From positions 62,001 through 126,000 of the forward strand of contig JACRJZ010000148.1 in the NCBI GenBank assembly GCA_016219875.1: a stretch of DNA of 64,000 nucleotides, written 5' to 3'. A program made the position numbers and the translations under genes. Positions 42,303 through 50,598 of the stretch are shown piece by piece (position 1 is the first letter of the stretch; the number at the start of each line of letters is the position of its first letter). Below the pieces are notes generated by a model that was given only the letters and a program-made list of their open reading frames with translations, did no database searches and was not told where the DNA came from. The stretch comes from Verrucomicrobiota bacterium (GTDB taxonomy: Bacteria; Verrucomicrobiota; Verrucomicrobiia; Limisphaerales; JACRJZ01).

Positions 42303-43796
42303 TCACTTGGAAGCGGGCTTCGAACCGGCCTCACTCGGCGCGTTGGTCACCCCGATGATTTCAAGATAGTTGGTGGGCAAAGGGAGTTTCGGGGTCCAGG
42401 GACAGTTATTGGCGAACATGACCGCGCGCTTGGTGACGGCGGACACTTGCACGCCCAGCGCTTTCATCTCACCGAACTTCCGTTCCAGCCCCGGCGGAAA
42501 ATGCCACGCGACAGTGTAGAGAGGCAGCAGGACGGTTTCGTCCTCTTTGTCGCCCGGGAAATCGACCTGGGTGACCGTGGGCGGTTCACGCAAACGCAAT
42601 TGCTTTTCGTCCAGGCCCAGCCGGTGCAGCGTGTCACGCGCCAACTGGATGGCCGTTTTCTCGTCGAGCTTCCGGCTCATCACGGCCCGGGAGTGGAGCT
42701 TGGAGGGGTCTTCGCTGAAGAGTGATTGATTGTGGGCGCGGTCCTCAAAGAGGTCGACAAAACCCTCCATCATTTGCAGGTAGAAGCGGTTGGTGAAACC
42801 CGCGCAGACGAAGGGGGCGTTGGTGCCGGGTTTGGCGTAGAACCAAGCGATGTCGTTGGTCGTGAGCAGGCGCGGATAATCCAGTTGCCAGGCTTGCACC
42901 AGGTGGTTCATCTGCGCGACGGCGTAAGCGCGGGCAAAGTGCTCAAACGCCGCCGTGTGATGCGGATCGTAGCCGAACTGCGCGCCCCATTTCCCGCGAT
43001 CCGGAGAAATGCCGAGCATCTGGAAATAATTCGTCGGCAGCGGTAGGGGCGGAGCGAGGTAGTTCTCGTAGGCGACCACCGTTTTCGTCAGGCCGGAAAC
43101 CTCGATGCGGATGGTGTTGAATTGCGCCTTGGGCGTCGGCTTCCACTGCACCAGGAACACCGGCACCGGGTGGGCCTTCTCGTCGACTGACGTGTAAGAG
43201 TACTGCTGAGTCACCGGCGTTTCCATGAGACGGAACTGGGCTGGCGTGAGTCCCAGGCCTCGAAGAGCTTGCTTGGCGATTTCAGTGGCTTGCCTCAAGG
43301 AAAGCAGACTGCGCTGCTTGGACAGCGCTTTCAATTGGGAGATGTCGCGCTCCGTGTCTTGCCAACAGAGCAGACCGTCCTGATAGAGAACGAACTTGCC
43401 TTCCGTGAACGCGAAGCGGAAGCGGTTGCTGACTGTGATCCCGCCAGCGATCCCAGCCACCATCGGGGTGGCGTCCAGCCGAGTGATGTGCTCCGTCGCG
43501 ATTTGCGGTGCGATGCCCAACTGCCACTGCCGGTTGAGGTGGTTGGCCTGCGTGAGCATGACGCTGAGCGCGTAGTCCCGGAAGGCGAGGGTGTTGGTCG
43601 GCACGTACCGAAGCCGCGCCGCGCGCGGCGACGTCGCAGCGGGATCCTGGTGTGCGTCTTGCAGCAGTTGCTGCCGCTGGAAGTCCGTGTCGCGCGTCGC
43701 CGCCGGGAGTGCCAGGGCGGCGACCACGCAAGCCAGACCAGCGAGAGTCCCCGCCTTACGGCACGGTGTCGTTGAACAAGAGTCCTTCGTAGCCAT
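42303..43796 (-). CDS. Secreted protein with internal duplication, unknown function
   Basis: 497 residues. N-terminal hydrophobic segment (LAGLACVVAALALPAAT) suggests export. The protein is two related halves of about 200 residues. Paired segments: TNTLAFRDYALSVMLTQANHL with FEHFARAYAVAQMNHLVQAW; VSNRFRFAFTEGKFVLYQD with FTNRFYLQMMEGFVDLFED; QATEIAKQALRGLGLTPAQFRL with TAIQLARDTLHRLGLDEKQLRL; and the half-ends LPLPTNYFQMLGIS and LPLPTNYLEIIGVT. No catalytic motif is evident and I do not know its function. Its start overlaps the end of the caspase-like gene by 41 bases, so the two are likely co-expressed. Confidence 0.75.
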   Translation of the reverse strand: MATKDSCSTTPCRKAGTLAGLACVVAALALPAATRDTDFQRQQLLQDAHQDPAATSPRAARLRYVPTNTLAFRDYALSVMLTQANHLNRQWQLGIAPQIATEHITRLDATPMVAGIAGGITVSNRFRFAFTEGKFVLYQDGLLCWQDTERDISQLKALSKQRSLLSLRQATEIAKQALRGLGLTPAQFRLMETPVTQQYSYTSVDEKAHPVPVFLVQWKPTPKAQFNTIRIEVSGLTKTVVAYENYLAPPLPLPTNYFQMLGISPDRGKWGAQFGYDPHHTAAFEHFARAYAVAQMNHLVQAWQLDYPRLLTTNDIAWFYAKPGTNAPFVCAGFTNRFYLQMMEGFVDLFEDRAHNQSLFSEDPSKLHSRAVMSRKLDEKTAIQLARDTLHRLGLDEKQLRLREPPTVTQVDFPGDKEDETVLLPLYTVAWHFPPGLERKFGEMKALGVQVSAVTKRAVMFANNCPWTPKLPLPTNYLEIIGVTNAPSEAGSKPASK

Positions 43797-45033
43797 AGAT
43801 AATGAGGTGGTTTCTTTCGCTCCACGCCGACGTTGCGTCTATCGCTTGTCTGATGCCAACTGGATTCCCTTGAATGCGGTGGGTGAGCCACTTGTCGAAA
43901 AACTCGCCGATAAACTGGACATGCCTTTGGTTGATTGCCCCAACGAAATCCTGCACTACCGCGCTGTTCCAGCCCATGAACGCACGGTAACGGACTCCTT
44001 TCGCATAGAAAACATTCGAGGACATGTTCTGGATTTTTGGGATGCCAAACGCATTGCACAGGTTGCCGTCGGCCGTCTTGCAGCCGTCCAAGAAGACGAA
44101 ACGAAACGGATGGGGAGCATTGGTTTGAGTCCATGGCCGCATCGGGTCGCCCCAGTTGTGGAGGGCCGTATTGAAGTCCGAAATATCCAGGTACTTGCCC
44201 AAGCCCTTTTGTCCGATGTTCTTCGCGTTGCCGTGCCCGAAGTAATAGAAATTACGGACCTCATCGTGTCTCAAGATGTACAAGAGTTGGCTGAAGTCCA
44301 TCTGCGACCCCAGTTCAAACGGGTTCTGCGAGTCTCCCGGTACTGCGCCCAGACCACCTTCCCGCGCTTCAGCCGCGGTGTAAACCACTTGAATCAAGCT
44401 TTGGAGTGTCACGGCCGAAATGCCGCCGTTGGCCGGGTTCCCGAAGACCGGCATGTAGCCGATGCCGAACTGGGTGTAGGGAAAAATGCTCTCGTTCTTC
44501 GGCCACGCCGTTTCCACCCAGATGAAGTTGGTGGCGACGGCGGGAGTTGGCCCCGAACTGCCGGGTCCGGTAGCCACCACGATCCGGTAATATTGGCTGG
44601 GGTATTGCTCGTACGTCACTTCGTCGTAGTTCCGAACTCGGAAGCCGCGATGGCCCTCGTCCATCAAGTAGCCCTGCGCGTCGGTCGGGCCGTCGAGATC
44701 GAACACGTCGTATCCGGTGTCGTCGTAGATTTCCACGTGGTAGTGCCCGTTGGCGTGGACGGACTGCGCTTGCACGTCGATGAAGAAGCCGGCCCAGTTG
44801 TACGGGTCCGGGAACCAGATTTGATTGGAAACCACGACTGAGACGGACGATCCCGGCATGTACACGCTTTCACCGAGGACCGCGCCCAAGTTCACTTGAA
44901 GGGTCCCATTCGGAACCTGAGTCGTGTCCCAGACGGCTTGCGGCTGGCCGCTCTCCAGTCCCACGAACTCCAGGCCTTGCACGGGAATGCCTCTGGGCGG
45001 GGTCGCTGCCGGAAGTGGCGTAGAGGGCGGCAA
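43756..45033 (-). CDS. Caspase/gingipain-like secreted protein, C-terminal part (frameshifted)
   Basis: Open from TTG 45033, but natural reading probably begins near 44990 (RGIPVQGLEFVG) as the continuation of the 45730-44870 frame. Contents: a beta-sandwich-like region (QIWFPDPYNWAGFFIDVQAQ), VATNFIWVETAWPKNES, and a C-terminal part with the dyad pattern FYYFGHGNAKNIG and FRFVFLDGCKTADGNLCNA, where His and Cys are placed as in caspase-fold (clan CD) peptidases. It ends HLIIYGYEGLLFND. It may be a surface or secreted cysteine peptidase. The break from its signal-peptide half makes it either a decayed gene, a sequencing error in a GC run, or a case of frameshifting. Confidence 0.65.
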   Translation of the reverse strand: MPPSTPLPAATPPRGIPVQGLEFVGLESGQPQAVWDTTQVPNGTLQVNLGAVLGESVYMPGSSVSVVVSNQIWFPDPYNWAGFFIDVQAQSVHANGHYHVEIYDDTGYDVFDLDGPTDAQGYLMDEGHRGFRVRNYDEVTYEQYPSQYYRIVVATGPGSSGPTPAVATNFIWVETAWPKNESIFPYTQFGIGYMPVFGNPANGGISAVTLQSLIQVVYTAAEAREGGLGAVPGDSQNPFELGSQMDFSQLLYILRHDEVRNFYYFGHGNAKNIGQKGLGKYLDISDFNTALHNWGDPMRPWTQTNAPHPFRFVFLDGCKTADGNLCNAFGIPKIQNMSSNVFYAKGVRYRAFMGWNSAVVQDFVGAINQRHVQFIGEFFDKWLTHRIQGNPVGIRQAIDATSAWSERNHLIIYGYEGLLFNDTVP

Positions 45034-45730
45034 GCGTCAGTCCGGAAGTGAAACCGATTTCCACTGGCAGCGTCACCCTCCCGCTCAGTACCGTGCCGTT
45101 CGTGACACCGAAGAAGGAAACGCCGGTCTTCACGACTCGATAAAAACCGACGCAAGGCGCCGACTGGCTGGAATCGCTTTCGGTTTCCATGATTTGGGTA
45201 CTAGCTTGCGCGAGACTGCGCCTTGGTGGCTTGCCCTCTCGAATCCACTGCTCTCGCTCGGCCTGGGCTTTGACGACGGCAGCGTGGAGCGTCGCGGTCA
45301 GATACTCGATGGCCGCCTTGCTTCGTCGCGCCTGCTCCGCGCGCCAAGCCGTGCGCTGCTCCGCGGTCATGGCCGCCCAACCCGTCGTGGACTGCGTCAT
45401 CATCGAGTCACCGCCAGGGGCCGGAGGATCGCCGCTGCCGCCGCCTCCACCGCTGCCGCTCTGGCCCGGCTCGACAATGCCGCGGTGGATGAAGCTCGTC
45501 CAGTTCGTGCCCGCTGCTGGTGGAAGATTGTTGGTGAGCGTCACCCACGGACTGCTCGGCTCCAGCGTGGCGCGGTATTGGACGAGGTAGGTTTCTCCCG
45601 CTCGACTCGGCCAGGACAACACTGCATTGGTGCCTTGGACGGCGACGCGGAGATTTTGGATCGCGAAACACGGGAGGGCCGAAACCGTCAAGACGGCGGC
45701 GGCTAACAGGTTAGGATAGTTGGACTTCAT
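44870..45730 (-). CDS. N-terminal part of the frameshifted caspase-like secreted protein
   Basis: 286 codons from ATG 45730. Signal peptide NYPNLLAAAVLTVSALPCFA, then an immunoglobulin-like domain common in this phylum (NLRVAVQGTNAVLSWPSRAG, TYLVQYRATLEPSSPWV), a glycine-rich linker, a helical Ala/Arg/Glu region (AEQRTAWRAEQARRSKAAIE) and FYRVVKTGVSFFGVTNGTVL. Meaningful sequence ends at about LTLAALYATSGSDPAQ; the rest is off-frame. The switch lies in the plus-strand GGGCGGGGT run near 44994-45003; the sense continues in the 45033-43756 frame. Confidence 0.65.
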   Translation of the reverse strand: MKSNYPNLLAAAVLTVSALPCFAIQNLRVAVQGTNAVLSWPSRAGETYLVQYRATLEPSSPWVTLTNNLPPAAGTNWTSFIHRGIVEPGQSGSGGGGGSGDPPAPGGDSMMTQSTTGWAAMTAEQRTAWRAEQARRSKAAIEYLTATLHAAVVKAQAEREQWIREGKPPRRSLAQASTQIMETESDSSQSAPCVGFYRVVKTGVSFFGVTNGTVLSGRVTLPVEIGFTSGLTLAALYATSGSDPAQRHSRARPGVRGTGERPAASRLGHDSGSEWDPSSELGRGPR

Positions 45731-46383
45731 GGCGTTTCTGTTGTTTCGGGTTTGCCTGGTCATCAATGCCTGATGCGAAAGAGGCGCGTCACCCGACGCA
45801 CTCCTCGCATTCCAGGCACGACCAAGCGCCCTTCCCTCGAAGGAACACGCCCAGGTGCGCGCCCGTTTGGCGCGTACCCGGCATGGTTCCGAGGGAAGGA
45901 AATGGTTTTGGTCGTTTTTGGAATGCAATCCGTAGCCAAAAGCTACGCAAAGCAGTTTGCTTCAAAGAACATGAAAGACGAGGACTTATAGCTTCTCTTC
46001 CATCGTGGAAGCAATCGCGAATTTGAGAAGACGGAGCCTCCGCGGGGCTGCCTCAAGCTCGGTCTGGGGCTGCTCGGCGCGCGGCTGTCTCAGCCGCAGC
46101 CACGCTCGGAACCCCCGGCTCAAACCTCTTCACGAGCCGCTCTGTCGTTCGGGGCAGCGCGTATGCATGAAGACGCTTACGCCTGTCTCCACGGGGGCAC
46201 GCTTTGGCGGCAGTGTTCGGAGTCCCGCCTTCAGGCGGTCCGGGCGCCTGACCGGCTGAAGCCGGAACTCCAAACCGAGTCCTCGGACGTGCTCTCAGGC
46301 GGTTTCTTGCCTTCATGCATGCGCGCTGCGTTCGGGGTCGCTGCGGCTGAGACAGCCGCGCGCCAAACCAGGAAGTTCTCTCC
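45731..46383. other. Intergenic region with divergent promoters
   Basis: About 650 bases between divergent genes. Near 45833-45895 TCCCTCGAAGGAAC and GGTTCCGAGGGA form an imperfect inverted repeat. The stretch 45900-46010 is AT-richer than its surroundings and may hold promoters for both directions. From 46076 to 46362 is a nested inverted-repeat module (separate entry). No gene is supported. Confidence 0.45.
46076..46362. repeat. Nested inverted-repeat module (287 bases)
   Basis: Outer arms of 25 bases, 46076-46100 and 46338-46362, pair perfectly (GGCGCGCGGCTGTCTCAGCC and CGCAGC). Inner arms of 19 bases, 46154-46172 and 46311-46329 (CTTCATGCATGCGCGCTGC), pair with one mismatch. The centre holds two further small palindromes (CCGCCTTCAGGCGG and CCGGCTGAAGCCGG, near 46224-46265). 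There is no coding frame of interest. It ends 21 bases before the start of the next gene. Confidence 0.88.
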
Positions 46384-49300
46384 ATGAAGAAATCCCCGGC
46401 CGCGTCGGTCCAAGTTCGCATGATTTTCCGAACGCTACCGCGCTTGTGGAAGTTCAATGTTCTGCTGACGTTGTTTCCCGCTGTCGGCTCGCTGGGGTTG
46501 GCCCAGGCTGCGCCGCTTGGTTTCGACGACGCGAAATGGATTTGGTTCTCGCGCGAGCCGATGCCCATTTCGCAGAGCTTTCCCGGCGGCGTGAACTTCT
46601 TCCGCGCCGCGTTCACCGTGCCGGCCGGAGTCCCCATCAAATCCGCCGAGATGATCGTGACGGCGGACAATCTCTTTTCGTTCCACCTCAACGGCAAGCT
46701 GGCCGGCGAAGGCCATCCCGACCCGAACGCCTGGAGCCAGCCCAAACGCTTCGACGTCGCCGGTCTGCTGGCGCCCGGCCGCAACGTGCTCGCCGTGGAA
46801 GCGGTGAACACGGTGCCCGGCCCGGCGGGCTTGATCGTAAAGCTCATCGTGAACGCTGCCGACGGTCAGATGGTCACGTTGGTCAGCGATGAAAACTGGA
46901 AGTGCAGCGACAACGAAGTCCCGAACTGGACTGAACCCGGCTTCGACGATAAACGCTGGCCGGCGGCGCACGTCATCGGCACGTTTGGCGTGGGGCCGTG
47001 GGGCCGGGTCGCGGTGCGGGCGGCGCTCGAACGCGCGGGCCGCCCGTTGGACAACGCGCGCCAAGCGGTCCGCCAGGCCCTCGAGGACCACAAGGACACC
47101 GCGCGGCGTGGCGGCATTCCCGGCCCGCGCTTCGTGGAGCTCACCCCGCCCGCCGATTATCCGTGGCCGGACGCGGTGGCTTTCGTGAGCGAGGATTGCA
47201 GCCTGTACCGCCCGACGATTCTCACGGGCACCAGCTACGACAGCCTCAACGTCACCATTTTCAACCCGCGCCACTCGCGCTCGTTCCCGGAGCATGACCT
47301 GCCGGCGCCGATGAAAGTGGGGCACAAGCTCCTCGCGTTGAAGCCGGCCCGGCCCGGCGTCCAGCCGCGCGTCTTGTGCGACGCCGGCGCCGGCGCCATC
47401 GGCTCGCCCAGCGTTTCGTTCGATGGCCGGTGGATTTACGTATCGATGGTGACGGAGGGCGAATCCTTCTTCCACATTCACCGTCTGCCGGCCGAAGGCG
47501 GAAAGCCCCAGCGGCTGACCGACGGGCCGTTTCACGACATCGATCCGGCGGAACTGCCCGACGGCAGAATCGTCTTCACCTCCACGCGCATCGGCACGTT
47601 CGAGGAATACCACAATCCGCCCTCGCGCTCGCTCTTCGTCATGCAGGCCGACGGGCGTGACATTCGCCCGCTGACCTACACGTTCATCTTCGACAACGAG
47701 CCGGAAGTGCTGGCCGACGGGCGCATCCTCTTCATTCGCTCGGACAACTTCTTCGATCGCGGCAAGGTCGAGACGCTCTTGCACGCGGTGCATCCCGACG
47801 GCACGGAAGGCTACACGGAATTCGGCCTGGACATCGGCCCGGATTACGGCGGCCGGCTGCGCGCCTTCAACGTCGGCAGCCCTGCGCCGATGCCCGATGG
47901 CCGCGTGGCCTACGTCGGCGGGAGCGGCATCGAACTGGGCCGGCCCGGCTGCGCGGCGCGGGAGATGCAGCACTTGCGCGTCGAGGCGGGCGACGTGGCC
48001 GCGCTGCCGGACGGACGACTGCTTTGCACAGTGCCACGCGTAACGCCTGTCATAAAAACAGTGCGCCGCAAGACGCGCATCGTGCCCGACTACACTTACG
48101 AGAAACTGGGCCTCGTCGATCCGCAGGGCCGGCGTGACGGCGCGGTAATCCTCTTCGACTCGACGGACGAACCGATTCATTCGCCGGTCTATCTCGGCCC
48201 GCGAATGCTCCCGCCGGTGTTGGCGGAAAAGGTCAGCCCGCGCCAGGCGGACGACGTGCGGGCCACGGGAATTCTCTTTTGCCAGGACGCGCGCTTCACC
48301 AAAAACACGACGGCGGGCTGGCCGCACGTCCGCGCCATTCGCGTGCTCGCTGGCAAGGGCCTCATGGTGCGCTCGTCGCATTCTTACATCGTCCACGCCG
48401 GCAGCGACGTGACCGAACTGGGCACCGTCCCGCTGGCGCCGGACGGATCGTTTGCGGTGGAAGTGCCGGCGGACACAGCCATCGCGTTCCAGGCGGTGGA
48501 TGCCGAAGGCCGGAGCGAACTGAACGAGATGTCGTGGATTTATGTGCGCCCCGGGGAAACGCGCGGCTGTGTGGGCTGCCATCAGCCCCGGCAGGTGTCG
48601 CCGCCGGCGGCCCGGCCCGAGATGCAGGCGCTGCGCTCGCGCCCGCTACGGTTGCTCGGCCAGGGCCAACCGCATCGCTTCCGGGGCAACAACGCGGCGG
48701 TGACCGGCCAAATGGAGTTGCAGTTCGACCGCTACCGTGAAGTGGCCGGACTCAACCGGCACAGTGAAACCGAAGCGTCCTTGGCCACCGGGGCGGAGGA
48801 AGTGACGGCGCTCATCCAAGAACTCAAGGGGCGTGACGAAGGCAAACGGATTTCCGCGGCGCAACGCTTGTCGATCTTCCGCGACCTGCGCGCTGCCGGG
48901 GCGCTCGCTGCTGCCTTGCGCGACGGCAGCCGCGAAGTCCGTGTCGCGTCGGCGCTGGCGCTAGCGACGTGCGGTGGACGGGAATCCGTCACGCCACTGC
49001 TGGCGAGCTTGAGCGATGCGGAACCGCTCGTCGCCCAGGCAGCCGTCGTGGCGCTCGAGAACCTGACTGGCCACGCGGAAGCGTTCGAGGCTTTCGGCGC
49101 AGCCAGCGAGCGCGCTCCGCAGGCCAAGGCTTGGGACGACTGGTTCCACAAAACGAGCTGGGACAGGATCGAGCACGAACTGGTGCTGCGGCTTCAGAAC
49201 ACCGACCGCGACGTGGTCCGCCGCGCCGCCGTGGCGCTGGGCCGCATCGGGGGCAACGCGGCGCGGACGGCTTTGCGCGAGTACGTCGCTCGCCAGCGGA

Positions 49301-50505
49301 TCCACAATCCGTTCCCGGAATGGCGCAAAGACCACGGCCACCGTGGCGATGGCGCGCGGTTCAATTCACTGGCCGCCGTGAATCCGCGGACGCTGCAAGC
49401 CGCCGTCCGCGCGCTCGGTTATCTCAAAGACGCCGCCGCTGTTCCGCTCCTGACCGAGATCATCCGTGGCAACCTCGACCCTGAAACGGCGAACCTTTTT
49501 CTCACCGAAGCCGCGGTCGAGAGCCTGGGCCGCATCGCCACGCCGGACGCCGAGGCCGCGCTCACGAACACTTTCGTCGCGTTCCGGGAATATCTCGACT
49601 ACACCCGCTGGTACGGCGACCACGATGCCTTGATCGCCTGCCACGCTTCGCCGCCGCACTACTTCGTGATCGAAGCGCTGGATGCGATGGCCTCCACGCG
49701 CGGGGCAGGGCTGGTGGCCCATCTCATCCGCGCCGTGCCCACCGATCCCGACCGCGCGCTGTTTCCACACAACGACGATTACGAAACGCTCACGGGCCGC
49801 GTCCTCCGTCATGCTGGCGCAGAATCTGCCGTGGTCGAAACGTGTCTCTCGATCCTGGGCGATACTCAGGCGAAGCGCTCGGCGGAAATCCAGAAAGCCA
49901 TCGCCACGACGCATCAAGCCTGGGGCGGCAAGCCGGACCCGGAGAACCGCGCGGCGCAAATCCTCTCGCTGACCTGCCGCGATCCGAAGTGCGAGCCGCG
50001 CCTCCGCGCCGCCTTTGACCGCTACCGTGCGAAATCGAATGACATCCCGCGCGTCTTCGACACCGGCATTCCCGTCGTGACCCAACTGCCGGTGAAGCAC
50101 TGGGTCTGCTTCTTCCTGGCCCGCGCGCTGGGGAACCTGCGGCAGCCGCAGTCGGTGGATTCGCTCTTGGCCGCGCTGACGCAGTCACCTCCCGAATCGG
50201 CGCTGGGCCACCCCGATCCGCTGGGACCGGGCGTGCTGTTCTTGCACAACGATCTCACGCCGTGCTGGCGGGCGGCTGCGGCGTGGGCGCTGGGCCGCGT
50301 GGGCGACCGACGCGCCGGGCCGGCTTTGCTCCAAGTCGTCGCCGATCTGCGCAACGCGCCCGACACCCGCCACGCCGCCGCCGAGGCGTTGGGACAGCTT
50401 GGCGATCCGGCCAGCGCGCGGGAAATCAGGTCACTGGCCGCGAAGTACCCAGAGGTGGCGACCCGAAAAACTCTACTTCAGAGCGCGGAGCGGCTCGCGT
50501 GGTAG
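46384..50505 (+). CDS. Secreted beta-propeller cytochrome c, hydrazine-synthase-alpha-like, with HEAT repeats
   Basis: 1373 residues. Signal region KFNVLLTLFPAVGSLGLAQA. Residues about 45-180 are a rhamnosidase-N-like sandwich (DAKWIWFSREPM, MIVTADNLFSFHLNGKLAG). A TolB/WD-like propeller region follows (SPSVSFDGRWIYVSMV, DIDPAELPDGRIVFTSTRIG, PEVLADGRILFIRSDNF, PAPMPDGRVAYVGGSGIE). One c-type haem motif CVGCH is near residue 732, in ETRGCVGCHQPR. The propeller-to-haem layout resembles the alpha subunit of hydrazine synthase and its many unstudied relatives. From about 800 are HEAT-like repeats (REVRVASALALATCGGRESV, DVVRRAAVALGRIGGNAART). Function unknown; periplasmic or extracellular redox protein by features. 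Confidence 0.75.
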   Translation: MKKSPAASVQVRMIFRTLPRLWKFNVLLTLFPAVGSLGLAQAAPLGFDDAKWIWFSREPMPISQSFPGGVNFFRAAFTVPAGVPIKSAEMIVTADNLFSFHLNGKLAGEGHPDPNAWSQPKRFDVAGLLAPGRNVLAVEAVNTVPGPAGLIVKLIVNAADGQMVTLVSDENWKCSDNEVPNWTEPGFDDKRWPAAHVIGTFGVGPWGRVAVRAALERAGRPLDNARQAVRQALEDHKDTARRGGIPGPRFVELTPPADYPWPDAVAFVSEDCSLYRPTILTGTSYDSLNVTIFNPRHSRSFPEHDLPAPMKVGHKLLALKPARPGVQPRVLCDAGAGAIGSPSVSFDGRWIYVSMVTEGESFFHIHRLPAEGGKPQRLTDGPFHDIDPAELPDGRIVFTSTRIGTFEEYHNPPSRSLFVMQADGRDIRPLTYTFIFDNEPEVLADGRILFIRSDNFFDRGKVETLLHAVHPDGTEGYTEFGLDIGPDYGGRLRAFNVGSPAPMPDGRVAYVGGSGIELGRPGCAAREMQHLRVEAGDVAALPDGRLLCTVPRVTPVIKTVRRKTRIVPDYTYEKLGLVDPQGRRDGAVILFDSTDEPIHSPVYLGPRMLPPVLAEKVSPRQADDVRATGILFCQDARFTKNTTAGWPHVRAIRVLAGKGLMVRSSHSYIVHAGSDVTELGTVPLAPDGSFAVEVPADTAIAFQAVDAEGRSELNEMSWIYVRPGETRGCVGCHQPRQVSPPAARPEMQALRSRPLRLLGQGQPHRFRGNNAAVTGQMELQFDRYREVAGLNRHSETEASLATGAEEVTALIQELKGRDEGKRISAAQRLSIFRDLRAAGALAAALRDGSREVRVASALALATCGGRESVTPLLASLSDAEPLVAQAAVVALENLTGHAEAFEAFGAASERAPQAKAWDDWFHKTSWDRIEHELVLRLQNTDRDVVRRAAVALGRIGGNAARTALREYVARQRIHNPFPEWRKDHGHRGDGARFNSLAAVNPRTLQAAVRALGYLKDAAAVPLLTEIIRGNLDPETANLFLTEAAVESLGRIATPDAEAALTNTFVAFREYLDYTRWYGDHDALIACHASPPHYFVIEALDAMASTRGAGLVAHLIRAVPTDPDRALFPHNDDYETLTGRVLRHAGAESAVVETCLSILGDTQAKRSAEIQKAIATTHQAWGGKPDPENRAAQILSLTCRDPKCEPRLRAAFDRYRAKSNDIPRVFDTGIPVVTQLPVKHWVCFFLARALGNLRQPQSVDSLLAALTQSPPESALGHPDPLGPGVLFLHNDLTPCWRAAAAWALGRVGDRRAGPALLQVVADLRNAPDTRHAAAEALGQLGDPASAREIRSLAAKYPEVATRKTLLQSAERLAW

Positions 50506-50598
50506 GAGGTGGTGCTGAAGCCATCCCGCATCATTCCGGTAAAAACCCTTTGCGAAAAAAAGCCGAATCTGACGAAATCCCTGCCGTCAAAGCCGAAT

